DNA from: Lingula anatina
Lineage: Eukaryota > Brachiopoda > Lingulata > Lingulida > Lingulidae
Direction of reading: 5' to 3'
Assembly (NCBI RefSeq): GCF_001039355.2
Contig: NW_019774203.1
Location: forward strand, 377,164 to 441,163
Length of the DNA stretch: 64,000 nt
Below the pieces are notes generated by a model that made no database searches, was not told the origin of the DNA, and was given only the letters and a program-made list of their open reading frames with translations. Numbering within the stretch: the stretch's first letter is position 1; every line of letters begins with the position of its first letter. This document shows, piece after piece, positions 35,396 to 47,302 of the stretch. Both the position numbers and the translations under genes were made by a program.

Positions 35396-38300
35396 CAACC
35401 AGTATCAGAGATAACTAGTCAATAAGGTGTCCCTCGATTTCTTTTGTAGGGATTGATTTGGTTCTTTAACAGTACTCAATGGGGCTGTTCTGAATTTCCT
35501 GTGATGGTAAAGGTCAAGGTCACAAGAGTAGTTGTCAATTTGATCGTTCCTACATGTATTGGCTGGCCAACTCACCACATTGATAGTCATAAAAAGTGCC
35601 AATATAAATGTTAAAACCATGGCATATTGGCAAAGTTTTTGAAGTTAGCGCACCCAAAAGGGGTGGGTGTTCCGGCGCATGCGTAACTGGACGGAAAGAG
35701 ATGACATACGATATTGCTGCATGTTACCGTTATAAATTGTTATAAGCAATTCTTATCATCAAAACCTAAACATTTCTGACCTATTCTGAAAGTTTCATGA
35801 AAATCTGTCCGAAACTGTTTGATGTTTGTTCCAAACCAACTAACTTACTAACTAACTTAGTAACCACTTTAACTACATGTACTTGACTACTTACTTATGG
35901 TACTAAAGGAACCGAAAATATAGATAACCTTCTTGTTTTTTTAATTGCATCTTATTACCATTTGCGTTCGGACATGTGATAACAAAGATGCTTCTTTGTT
36001 AATGTTTTTATGCGTGCATGCGCATACTTACCATGCGTGTCATATCTGATGCCATGGGGTTCACATTCGCCCGATGAAAATTGTGACGGTCCACAAGAGC
36101 TTGTTTCTCCTGGGGTGTGAATCCATTACCTGGGCATGCGCAGTTGGCTTGACGCTTAGCACGAGAAACTAAAAAGACATGGTTTTAGTCATGTATGTAC
36201 ATGTTTCCAAATTCGATATTTACAGATTTGCAGCTGCCTGTATACCCCATCTGGAATTATTAACAGGACACCTTTGGTCATGGGCGAGAAATAGAACCCT
36301 TTGGCAAAATATCAGTGATGGCACACGAAGAAGAAGAAGGTCCCATCTGGCTAAATACTGGTACTGATTTATCTCACAATACAACCAATATACCTCATTT
36401 ACCGCACACATTTGCAGTTTCAATGCCGATTGACAGACACAGGACAAATCGGTAAATATCGTGTGGTAAAAGTGACAATGCTCAAAATCGCTTGTGGTAG
36501 CCAGGGTGCCCCGACCATTTATTCAACGTCAGACGCATTTTCACATTTTACATCTACGTGCAGTTTATTTTCAACAAAGTACAGATTCAAAATAATACGG
36601 TTTTCATCGTTTAATTTGCAATCTTAGGGTCTTGATGGAACGTCAACCGTTTTAAGAAGAATGCGTTAGAGACTTTAATGGCCATTGCAGAGGTTGATGT
36701 CATGCGTGTTCAGGGCATTCATGAAATTTGAACTTAACACATAGGCAAAACTACAGGGTATTACTACTACTACTTCTACTACAGGCACTATTACCACTAC
36801 TTCTAACAATAATAATTTGAACATGTTTTCATTAAACTGCAATATAAGTAATCCGGTTAACGAATAAATATATCAAAATAGGACAATGAAAAAATCAATT
36901 AACCATGAAGAGAAATATTGCTTATGTGTTCAGATTTACAGGTACTCGTAGGTTGCAAACAGTGTATCCAGGTAAAATGTAAATCTTTCATTTATGCATT
37001 TGACTTAAATAATGGCCTTAAAGATTTTCGAACGCTGCAGGGCTGATTAGCATTAATGGGTACATCTCTTTCTTGCCACATAACTGTTGGTGAATGCGTC
37101 CATCATTGGTCTATTAAACAACCGTATGAGAGAGGAGAAATGAATAAATTGCATTTAGTCTGCCTTAAGCTACTAGTACCGTATCAATTGGCGACATTAA
37201 GAATGGGGCGGGGGCTTAATTGTGAGTGGCATTTCTAAGGTAGGAAGGGGTGGGAAGAGGAGGGGGCAAGGGTCTTTTTTATTTTACGTAGTAAACCAAA
37301 CGCTTAATAGACTGCATTTTTTAATACTTTGTAGTTTACAGAGGAGCCTTTACCTCTTTATTTAATGTTGAATATTGCATATCTTCTCATAAGATTTTTT
37401 TGATGAACAACGATAATTGATGCACAACAGAGCTAGGCCAGCAAATGAACGTTCCCGTCTACCTGAACTGAAGCTTTTATCCTGTATTAGCGATACTCGT
37501 TACACACTTCATGCTTGAAACAAATGCGTAACACAACATGTATTTGCACTTTACCTGCTTCAGTGGGCAACGGTAGAATTGATGCTATGATGTAGAGAGA
37601 TTGATAAAAGACCTGAAAAGAGGAGATATAAATTAGACAGGTTAGAGGGAAGATAATAAGTTCTGTTTTGAAGTTGGGGGGGGGGGGCTGCAACACACTT
37701 TTGATAACGCAAGCTGAACTCTTTTTATCCCCAGAGCAGTGTAAAGTAACTAACTGAACTAGTCGAACTGACGTCAACAGACATCCATATTACAATGTTG
37801 CCCCCGCCAAGTCTACTTAATACTATCTAAAATGAATATAATTTCCGCGTTGACCACTATTAGCTTAAGATCAGGGTATCGGTATAAAGATTTTAGTGTC
37901 AGAGGCAGTTTTATGCGATAAAAAAGTATTAAGTTACCAGCGATGTTCGTTGAGAAAATGGAACTGAAGTGAAAGATGAAACCTTTCGATATATATTAAT
38001 GCAAATTGAAAAATAAATCCGATAAATACAGTGATAGACTCCAAGAACTCCCAGATAACAGAATTGTTAAACAAGCATATAACAGGGAAAAAATAGAAAA
38101 TGAAAGTAACTGGTCAAATGTCAATGTCAAATATTAAAATATGTTGGGAACTTAATACAAACAGACATACTTGCGAAATCCACAACTACCCAGATCTTGA
38201 AATAGAAATAATTAACGAAACAAAACGAAAATTTTGGGAAGAAATCCATAGAAATACCAACAACAAACTCCGCACCTACAGCAAAATTAAGAAATCCTAT

Positions 38301-39403
38301 GAAGCTGAGCCATATTTGGAATTAAAAGTCCCTTTTACATATAAAAAAATTCTAGCCAAAATGAGGGTCAGTGACCACGAGTTAGAAATTGAAAGAGGCA
38401 GATATACCCACCCCAAAACAAAAATTGAGGACAGAAAGTGTCCTCACTGTAATGCAGTGGAAGATGAAGTTCACTTTTTTCTTGAGTGTACTACTTATAA
38501 ACTAGACAGAGAAACATTATTTGCTGCCTTACCAGAGGTAAATGTGCAGGGTCTAGCATACGATACACTATCCGCCCTATTAAATGTGTCAATTGAGAGA
38601 GGTGTGTCCGCACTTGTAAAGTTTATAAACAGTGCTATGAGAAAACGGAAGCTATCCAAAATGAGATGACACCTGGAATAATACTTTAATTTTATTATAA
38701 CTATGTACATGTATTAATTAAACTCAAGTATATTATAACTAGTAGTGTAGAGAGCCTATAAATGTACACTTATTTCATGTGCTCAATAAATTATTATTAT
38801 TATTATAAAAAAATACGAAAAGGTGCCCTAGTAGAACACAGAAACAACGGTCAGTTTAATAATCTGAACTTTACGTATGATGTAGGCCTACATGTAAACG
38901 CGATATCTGCTTTTATGTCTCCTTCATCCCAGTGTTCCACAAACTTGCATAGTCCCATTCATAACAAAAGGGAAGGCAACAAAGACTATCGGTTGTTCGT
39001 GATTTGGCCAAACAAGACCGCTTTTATAATATAAACTCACTATCCTAATAATTTTAACAATAATAACAATGTAGCAAATCGTTGCCTGCATTAAATGTTA
39101 TGGCCTTAGGGATAAAAATTAAATATTAAATATTAAATAAGACTCATCATCCTAAAAATTATGATGTCACTGGCCTAAGCACTTAAGGTAATAGTGCTAT
39201 GCAAATAACACGTCAGCAGTGACATCCTGAATGCTTTTACTTTATTTGCATTTTGGGGTGATATTGACAATTTTTGGATTTGTTTGGTCGGATAAATGGC
39301 ACTGTAAAATAAAATAATTTAAAATATAAAATGCCATATCTTAACAAAGTTAAAGAATATTGATATTTCAATCCAGCATTGAACTCACCTTCAGAGTGAT
39401 CAT
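25337..39403 (-). CDS. secreted CAP-domain protein with 14 EGF-like modules (721 aa)
   Basis: Twenty-two coding exons joined in phase (2166 nt with stop), 5' to 3': 39389-39403, 37555-37612, 36032-36168, 34961-35233, 33828-33940, 33224-33321, 32905-32946, 32551-32649, 31920-32018, 31599-31700, 31245-31343, 30897-30995, 30657-30755, 30087-30182, 29100-29204, 28211-28312, 27827-27922, 27400-27495, 27034-27126, 26497-26604, 26077-26187, 25337-25362. Residues 1-24 form a signal peptide, RAKR (27-30) a furin-like site. The CAP domain covers about 34-231, including WAHGTVD, GQNLF, and VVCHYFPVGNY matching the CRISP second signature, then a Cys-rich hinge (GDGCSRCPEG). The EGF exons are all class 1-1, with pattern C-x3-C...C-x-C-x-C...GW-x-G-x2-C. 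The tail is GPFKFILV. Probably an extracellular or matrix protein; no membrane segment seen. Confidence 0.85.
29555..29722. mobile_element. TA-flanked foldback MITE, copy 1
   Basis: Inverted arms: GCTGGGTGGTCCAACTCTGC with AAAGTGCAATCAGTG on the left, and the reverse complements (CACTGATTGCACTTTT, GCAGAGTTGGTTCGACCCAGC) on the right. TA on both sides. Paralogous copy at 45441-45608. Confidence 0.7.
29761..29975. mobile_element. Harbinger-like MITE, copy 1
   Basis: About 215 bp with inverted ends (CACCCCATTTCCATAG on the left, CTATGGGAATAGAGCC on the right) and the subterminal motif TTAGATCGA / TCGATCTAAA. The flanks are TTA and TAA, consistent with the three-base TWA target duplication of the PIF/Harbinger superfamily. 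Its partners are 45647-45861 (same event, duplicated) and 52081-52291 (independent insertion). Confidence 0.7.
32230..32537. repeat. dispersed repeat beside EGF exon 1
   Basis: A G/C-rich insert with a long G-run (32447-32464) between ends that are loosely inverted (GTAGCGGATTTAGAGG and TCTTGGATCTGCCTCTGC). It abuts the donor of the first EGF exon. Similar ends with a C-run occur near 20136. Probably a non-autonomous element; its class is not clear. Confidence 0.45.
33463..33613. mobile_element. MITE-like element (GACAGGAATGGAAGTCC family), copy 1
   Basis: Degenerate left end, interior with CCCATTACTTTGTACA and ATATACTAACCCCAATACTT, and right end GGACTTCCATTCCTGTTACA. Related copies lie at 47141-47302 (same segmental duplication) and 54181-54320. 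Confidence 0.55.
33727..33830. repeat. CA-rich simple sequence
   Basis: Interrupted (CA)n with CG and TG variants directly next to the donor of the CAP exon at 33828. Short open frames through it are of low complexity and not genes. Confidence 0.8.
34120..34840 (+). mobile_element. LINE (endonuclease-reverse transcriptase) relic, copy 1
   Basis: Broken + frames read like the C-terminal part of an APE-type non-LTR retrotransposon: TEKVEEVVHIKYFGSIKTVD, RIGMAKAKRNELVNIW, KRKEAAEMCIYRIMLRISWR, and a following LxNEIKERxLxFxGH-like piece, in three frames with stops. It is antisense to the CAP-EGF gene, inside its intron (33941-34960), and duplicated at 47880-48580. A G-run lies at 34807-34820. 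Confidence 0.7.
35248..35393. repeat. inverted pair of (TAA)n and (TTA)n microsatellites
   Basis: (ATA)n at about 35250-35283 and (TTA)n at about 35338-35393 flank a 55-base GC-richer spacer containing GCCCTCAGAGGGC. The two tracts are complementary and can form a hairpin arm about 11 triplets long. Lies just upstream of CAP exon 34961-35233, in the intron. Confidence 0.8.
38000..38806 (+). mobile_element. 5'-truncated LINE 3' end with (ATT)n tail
   Basis: An open frame at 38100-38669 encodes the C-terminal region typical of CR1/L2-like non-LTR elements in marine invertebrates: MRVSDHELEIERGRY, then RKCPHCNAVEDEVHFFLECT (a zinc-knuckle-like box), then a short tail. The upstream frame (RLQELPDNRIVKQAYN) is shifted by an indel near 38120. 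The copy ends in (TTA)n at about 38785-38806. It sits antisense in the first intron of the CAP-EGF gene. Dead by truncation. Confidence 0.8.
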
Positions 39404-39525
39404 CTCAAACCAGGCATTAATCAGAAGACAGACTGTAAGTTCCTAACTGGAAAACCACTGCTGCAGTGTTTCTTTCTTAACCTGCAACTGAAACGTGTCG
39501 AGGGCACTGGATAAGTGTTCGCCTC

Positions 39526-39532
39526 TTATATA
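39526..39532 (-). promoter_or_regulatory. TATA box of the CAP-EGF gene
   Basis: Read on the minus strand this is TATATAA, about 123 bases upstream of the start codon. It fits a transcription start near 39500 and a 5' UTR of about 95 nt. No competing ATG was seen in between. Confidence 0.5.
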
Positions 39533-42500
39533 TCGCCAGTTTTCGAACGTGCTCAAATTCCTTCCGCTTGGTAACAGTGATTCAGTCGAACGACCAGACG
39601 CCCATATAAAATTACATGTAAGTATTAATGGGTGTCTCTTTTACACGGTCACATCACGTTCGCAAAATGAGGGTTAAAACACCATTTAAACAATGTTTAA
39701 AACTTTTTTTCACTCTCTGACAAAGACAATTTTGATGTGTTGCAGCAAATCACTTCTTCCTCGGCAAAATTTTAAAACTGTTAAAATACAAAGAAAGACC
39801 AATAATAATAATAACAAAAATAATAACAGTTATCAGTAAAAAGTAAATAAGTGAAGAAGTGGGAATAATGATCGAAACAGTTTACTTGAATCCAATAAAA
39901 TAATATCAATTTAACACCTTAACATTGATCAACATTAAACTATAACAGAACAAATAAACGAGAATAAAGGGTTTGGCGATAGTACAAAAATTTATGATTC
40001 CAACATGTCCCATATTTGTTTGACTAAAGGGGTGAATATGCAAACAAACACGTTTACCCTTTATCTCTATGAAAAATGACGTATCAAAGAATCGTTACAG
40101 TGCCATTTTAGTTTCCGACAAAGAATAATGTTGGCGCCTGCATGGCATTTACCCAGGTATTTCATTGACGTTATCCCAGGGAACCTGAATACCTGGAAGT
40201 TCACAGGGCCCTTAAGACAGTCTCTTTACAATTTTTAAAGGGACAATCTAATAACTCTTCGTTTGAAATCGCCAAAAAATGAGTTTTCCTAGAGGAAACA
40301 AGAATTTTCACATACTTACCAATGGTTAATGAATTCATGTTTACATACAAAGTTAGTCCCTGTTTTTTTTCTAAAAAGTTTTTTTTTTTGTTATAATCTC
40401 TTAAGAGATTATAACAGCTAGAGTATAACCATCAATGGAGGTCACGTGGTCTAAGAAAAGCTCAGATATCAGAATAATAGCTATAACTGCCGTTTTTGTG
40501 GTAAAACAGAATATATTGTATTTCTATGAGTTGTTCACAATGTTTTTATCGTGAAATATAGATCTCATACGAAAAGTTATTATCCCTTTAAGGATAACGT
40601 CTTATCATATGATATTCAAAATTCCACAATAGATACATTGCAGACTATATACAATATAGAAATATTACCGTTTCCCGACAAAATGATAAGTTGTCTTTCC
40701 TTTAACTTTCTGTAAAGAAAATATAAATGAAACTAAGAATGTGTTTGGATAATATTTATAAAAGGTTTTTGATACCATCTCGATTTAAATCATGTTGTCT
40801 CAGATTTCTTATTTTTCTTTATACAGCACGTGATATGAAACATATTTCGGAAATTATATAATTTCAATTTTTAACTGGCTTTTTAACTATACCAAATTGT
40901 GTATGAAGAGTTTCCTTGAGCCAAATGCCTTTAAATACATTTATATTTATATTATAATACGTTATGGCTTATGTTTCAGAATGATTGTACAAAAAAGATA
41001 CAGATTTATCTTTAGATAAGTAGACAACATTTGGGTCTAAAGTTTTAGACCAATTTTGGGGCTATAACCGTTTTGTGAAACCGGCTTTGGTGTCAGTCAT
41101 ATAGCTGTATTATAATTCAAGTTTTATACACTGTATCTGGCTGAAATATGCTAACAAACACATTAGAATCTAAATATCAATTATTTCGAAATTACAAGGA
41201 GTCGCACCAGGTATTTCGTTAAATCTAGGGTCCATCATGTCTTCTAGGTTTAATGCACCGCGCTGTGAGGGAAAAGAAGGCGCTTAAGATGACGATGCAC
41301 CTAACGCTTAAAAAATCAATTGGGAAGACGGTTTCTTGGGGCAAATCCATTACTTACACATATGTGCCGTACACAATAGCAATTACATTTAAATAATTGT
41401 TTTTAAACCACCTAATCATTACTTATGTTTTTACATGGATGTCTTGTGGCTGCTTTTTATTCTAATTTGGTTTATTACTGTAGAGTCTAAATGTAAACAG
41501 TTTTCGTTGCCTGTGATAATATAAGCACAGTAATTGTGGAAATAAATAATTCCATGTTAAAATTTTTGGTAACATTGGACCAATACCATGCTTTGATATC
41601 ACAGGAATGTTTGAGAATGATATGTAAAAGAACGGTAACAAACGGGCTATGATTTATGCATTTAAGTGAAAAACTCAATATCGGACAAGAACGGAACATG
41701 GACCTCTTCCATGCGCTAGTGTCTTCGTATTTGTGTGTGTATATGTGTGAGTTGCGTTAGTATGAGAGAGGAAGAGGACGTGTGTTTGCGTGGGCATAAG
41801 AGAGAGAGAGTGAAAGAGCACGTGTGCACTGTGCGCGAGCGTGTTTGAATTTTCACTCATCAATTAATAGATCAGTGTTCAAACAAAAGCGCACACGCTA
41901 ACAGTTACCCAACTATTCCCTTCACTGTATAAGAGACCAAAGAGACAAAACAGAAACTATAGACAAGCCACATTAGTCGACCTGGGTATAGGGTAATACG
42001 ATTTTCCACTACTGTCAACCGAACAGCCATTGTTAGCGTTTCAAGCAAACGTGGTCACGACTTCCTCATTTAAGTTCGTCCAAAAATATATTTTTGGCCT
42101 CGGCACCTATCGAGTTCTCACTGACAACTGAAAGGTACATATAATTTATATTTTTTATGGAAAAGTTCGCACTTACAATTGATTACGATTATTTTTACAT
42201 ATACAGGCGTAAAAATGCACTCTCGTGTGCAAACAAACGCGCGCATGCGTTGCACTTACACGCACAAACACGTGCAAACAAAGACTCTAGTTTCAAGAGA
42301 TGGCCAACCGTTCAAACCGTTAATGAGAAAAAAGTGAAAATGCATTTTTGTTATTTATATGGGTATATCACAACTGGTAACAAATAAAAAACTTGCAAAA
42401 GGTATGTTTTCCCATGAACAAAGGTATGAACATATATTTGAAAATAATATGGAAGTCATCAAAGGTCAAGGTCTTGCTTAAATTCCAAAGTGAAACTCGA

Positions 42501-43055
42501 AAAAAGACCAAAACAGTTTCAAATACAATTTTAACTTTATTTCCAAAGAAACGAAGTTTTAATCAATTTTCTAACTATCGATGAGTATTGAATACAGAAA
42601 ATGTCGTACATGTATCTAACTGACTAAGGGTAAAATAATGTACGTGGAGGTCAAATCTTTATCAAAATATATACAAAAGTGAGGTTATAGTGATCTTATA
42701 AAACACACGTCAAAACTAATGAAATATATCCATTGACAGTCAAGCAACTTACAAATGTATAAGATAAGAGTTATGAAAGCAAAGGACAAACGCTTGTAAA
42801 CCATGGTAGGTCAAGGTCATATGTATGTGTGTCGAGGTCAATCTTAAATGATGTAAGGTTACACATTTTGCTGAACTTTGATTCCCGGCACTTTTTTTGA
42901 CAATACATAAGACAAGTCATCTTTTGAATTTCATTTCTTTGAATGTAACAAATGCAACAAGGTAAGAGGGGTTTAATATCGGGCACGAGACTGTAGGATA
43001 GTAACAAAACGAGAGATAAAAAAGGGGGAGGAAGGGAGTGGTGTGCTTTTCTTAC
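39533..43055. other. intergenic region, right part duplicated
   Basis: No gene recognised. A 26-base perfect palindrome centred on CTCTTAAGAG occupies 40390-40415. From about 41300 to 42950 the sequence is homologous to about 58830-60298. This is the 3' flank shared by the second and third CAP-EGF blocks. Short CA/GA-rich tracts lie around 41730-41830. Confidence 0.5.
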
Positions 43056-43116
43056 GTTGGTCACACAGATCTCCAGTCCATTCCGGGCGACAAGAGCACC
43101 TGCAGTCAGGCTGCAG

Positions 43117-43259
43117 CTACCCTGAGTATCAGAGCAACGTAAAAACGTTTAGCTTGATAAATATTAATATACCTTGGAGTCACTTCTGGTATTGCTGATA
43201 TGGGTTATATATGAAATTGATATCGAGCTGGCAATACCGGAATCTAGAACCTAGGGTAG
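43117..43259. mobile_element. 143-bp foldback insertion inside an EGF exon
   Basis: The ends are CTACCCTGAG and CTAGGGTAG, and internal arms (TGGTATTGC / GCAATACC) also pair. The flanking CTGCAG / CTGTAG (43111-43116, 43260-43265) look like a six-base target duplication. Absent from the equivalent exons at 27034-27126 and 62113-62205. Confidence 0.7.
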
Positions 43260-43602
43260 CTGTAGCTGACCATTGACACAATTCTTGCTGCAGCCTCCTG
43301 AATTAAAAATCTTCATAATATCTCTAATCTAAAACTGTCATAAGGCACACACCAGGTGAACATTTTTCACTTTTGGGTATATTTTGCTTTTATTGTGCAC
43401 GTGCTTTGAACATGTGAACGTTTTGTTAGTTTCACTCACGTTGAGAGCACGTGGGACCGGTCCATCCGGGGTAGCAGAGACAGGTGCACGTGGCAGGGTT
43501 CACGACGCCATTCATGCACGTTTTGGTGCACATTCCTAATTCTGGAAGAACGATTTAGTTAACATCTAATACATGGCTGAAGTCCCAGTTTCTGCTGCTT
43601 AT

Positions 43603-43640
<38 letters not shown>

Positions 43641-45440
43641 AATGGTGATGAAGATGATGGGAGGGAGGAGAGTCGATCCGTGGCTCATATCTCCAGTCAG
43701 CTTGAAATATTTACACATCAAGTACAGTGCGAACCTGTCTCCAAATAATACCATATCTGAATCATAGTTATTGATACAGAAAGACACACTACATTAGGGG
43801 CGTTTTCGTCAACTCACGTTTAGTACAGAGCGTTCTTGTCCAACCAGGCTCGCAGTGACACGTACAGCTTGGTACGTGCAAGGTTCCATGTGAACCGCAG
43901 TTCTTCTGATACACTGAAAAAAACCTATGACAATTAGACCTATGACAATTAGACTAATTGCTTTGCGGCTGTATACATATATCTTATTTAAGATGTTACA
44001 TGTAATTAATACTCTAAAATGACTTCACGTTTTATGCGATGCATTAACGCTGGCGGATTCAGTAAAGAAACAGAAAGAAAAAGCAAAAGTAAATAAAAAT
44101 TGGTACTCGTTATTTATTTATTTTTTTTACAAAAGTTATCAAGATTTTCAACTACCCGGTATCCTCCACGTGTCTCCACCGGTACTTGGGGTATTGCATT
44201 CAAGTCCTGTCCATCCGGGTGGACAATGACAACTGCAGTCTGGCCGTTGTGTGCCACGGACACATTGGTTCGGACACTCCCCTGGAAGTAACGAGGAAAT
44301 AATATGAGAAAAACACGAGTGATGTTACAGACCCTGGGAAAACCAGGTGGTAGAAGTACAGGATTGAGGCACTCGCCTGAAATGGACACATTCCCTAATT
44401 CGCCGGTCCATCTCTCTGCGGTAGACGATCACAAGTGATCTGTAGATAATAAGCACCCCATGAGAAGCAGTTTCCAAAGGCAGAAGTATGTGCATATATG
44501 GGGTGGGTCACTCGCCTGAAATGAAAGCATTTGGGATATGCAGAGACTGAAAATAAGTGTATATATATATATGTTCCCTGCCTCGCTGGGTCATCTCTGG
44601 TTTACCTCCTGTCTGGAACTCAGAAGCCATTTTTTTACTTTCCACTGTGGCATGGGCTTTAAAACACTGACACTTGCTCTTTGTTACAGGAATAAATGCC
44701 AAGAAGAGATCGCTGAAACATTAAAGGCTAAACACAGGACTATGGGCTTTAATTATTAACGTCCGTTAGTATAAATTCACAGTTGATAATATAATAGCAA
44801 CTTGTGACACACGCACACGCGTCATCTGAATATTTTTTTTAGAATTCTTAATTAGAGATCAATATAGCGCTAAATCACAAGCACAAACCACCCCACCAAT
44901 TGCCATTCATAATGTTTAAACGCTCATTGGTTTTCCAGCTGGTTCATAGGCCGCGCATGCTCACTCCATCTCGTTATCATTATCCAAAGCTTACTTTTAT
45001 TACAGGTCGGTCCTGTCCAGCCCGGTTGACACACACAAGTACACCGTGGATAGTCCAGGTAGCCGTGTATGCATCGTTTGCTGCATCCACCCCTAAGTCT
45101 GAGCAGAATTTAGTGAATGAAATTAGGAATTAGCGAGAAGTAGTAAAGGAAAAAAAACGAGAAGTAAAACGTTTTTGTTAAGGTCTTATTTGGGCATGTC
45201 TGTGCCAGTATGCGAAAAAAAAAAAGAAGACAACAAAACTATAACGACAGCAAAATACAAATTATAAAGGTGCAGATAAAGTATCAATACATCGATGTCA
45301 ATTTCAATAAAATAAAATTGAATACAATTGAATAATCAAATTATTTGTTATTAAAAGTGAAGAAATGACCAGGTCAGATCCCTTGTATCAAGGCGAGCAT
45401 AGTAAGTTAAAGGTTCATTCAGACTGCACACATTGCAGTA

Positions 45441-45608
45441 GCTGGGTGGTCCCACTCTGCAGGGGATTCTAAAGTGCAATCAGTGGAATCAGTTGAATCA
45501 GCACACGTTAAGTACCCCCTCGAGGATGTGTGTCAGATACTAGTAATTAAGCTACTTACACTGATTGCACTTTTGAAAGGATCCCCCGCAGAGTTGGTTC
45601 GACCCAGC
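45441..45608. mobile_element. TA-flanked foldback MITE, copy 2
   Basis: Copy of the 29555-29722 element carried along by the segmental duplication; the TA flanks and both arms are retained. Confidence 0.7.
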
Positions 45609-45646
45609 TAATACATCTACAATATGTGAATCTGAATGCGGTCTTA

Positions 45647-45861
45647 CACCCCATTTCCATAGATTAGATCGACCTACTTTAGATCGACCTAACTCCCTGG
45701 GGGTTCACGCTAAATAGCGGTCAGCCGGGCGGACACGAAAGTTAATTACCCCCTTACAGCTTGTAGTAGGCGGGACGGACATTTAAGTCGGATTATCTGA
45801 AAGTAATCTAGTGAGACTCCCCGCGGGGATAGATCGATCTAAAACCTATGGGAATAGAGCC
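45647..45861. mobile_element. Harbinger-like MITE, copy 2
   Basis: Copy of 29761-29975 with few substitutions and the same TTA/TAA flanks, so inherited by duplication and not a new insertion. Confidence 0.7.
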
Positions 45862-47140
45862 TAAGATATAAGGTGCATCTTGCAGAGAGCAACAGTTACC
45901 CTCTATTGACAGCGATGTAATACATATATAAAATAAATTCATTCATTCATAAATATGTCAAAAATATCTTACATTGGTCGCAAAGAGCTCCTCCCCACCT
46001 CGGGAAGCAGTTGCAGGTACAAGACTGGCTATCCAAGGTGCCATACACGCACTGCTTGTTACACACCCCTGTGAGAAACATTTGTGGCTTAAACCGTTAT
46101 TTGCATTAACACATTGTCACGGTTAACTAGCTTGGAATAATAGTTAATGTTCGTAGAGCATAATATTCGTGGAGATAGTAAAAGAATGTTTAAAAAATTT
46201 AAAATTCAACATTTTAGAAAATAATTCAGCAACGGTAAAAAATCAATGCAAAGAATACGTCAGAACCGTAACTGGATGTAAAAAAAAAACTTTACAACTT
46301 CATGACTATATTACGGTCTCAAAGTATTTCATTTGTACTTACGTTGGTCACACAAAGGTCCAGTCCAACCCTGGTTGCAGATACACGTACACGTTTGAGC
46401 GTTGAGGTTTCCATTCGCACCACAGTTTTTGGTACAGGTCTCTGAAGCGGCAAAATTTTAATGTTATGTGAGAATAAATGCTGTCAACTAAAATGACGGC
46501 TATTCAAGTGTATGAAGTAGAACTTGAATGAAAACGCGTGTCTTTAATTACTGGAAAAAACTGAAAAAACTGAAAAAGTGATTTATATACTTGAAAGTCA
46601 AACTTAATAATTTCAATGAACAACCAAAATATTTATGTCCAAAACATGTAGTAGCCGTAATTGATTCTCAAAACGTTTATATTTAATATAATGGATAACA
46701 AAGAATACCACATACGTTGGTCACACAAAGTCCCAGTCCAACCCTGGTTGCAGAAACACGTACAGGTTTGAAAATTGAGTAATCGGTTTACACCACAGTT
46801 TTTGGTACAGATCTCTGAAAAGGACACATTTTGAAAGACACGTGACAAAAGGTTTTGTCGGTAATGCAGCATTTCGAATGCTAAAAAATAAAACATAAAT
46901 GATGAAGAACTTATTTTATTGCTAAGTCATAAGTTGTAATACAGTCGATGGAATCTCCGTGAGCACTCGAGGTATATATATGTACCAGTAACTTAATTTT
47001 TTATCTTTTTGTGGTAAATGCGACTCATCTATGAACACTTACCACAAAAAAATGTGCATTAACGCAAAAATATTTATTCCAAACTCATGATATTTAGATC
47101 TACAAATTAAGACAGGCTGTCTGAAAAGTATATACAGGTG

Positions 47141-47302
47141 TGACAGGAATGGAAGTCCGCTAGGAATAGTAGTCTGCTTCCCATTACTTTGTACATGTGG
47201 CATTCGCCCCATATACTAACCCCAATACTTCAACTAACCCTAACCTGTACTAATCATATGGGAGCCCGGACTTCCATTTGTAGGACTTCCATTTCTGTTA
47301 CA
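47141..47302. mobile_element. MITE-like element (GACAGGAATGGAAGTCC family), copy 2
   Basis: Better preserved than 33463-33613: the left end TGACAGGAATGGAAGTCC and right end GGACTTCCATTTCTGTTACA are clear inverted repeats. Confidence 0.65.

Larger units (their letters stand above)
33224..36168 (-). other. CAP (SCP/CRISP) domain exons
   Basis: Four exons encode the CAP fold. They run from the first helix (EKQALVDRHNFHR) through VWDDDLANCDAQAYANRC, the FYGEVQYYEY segment and VVWAISNRLGCGIAYC, to the hinge ending CTPDKKLC. The position before the VVW strand, usually His-Tyr-Thr-Gln in CAP proteins, reads GQYKQ here, so one of the conserved central-cavity residues appears to be missing. Confidence 0.8.
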
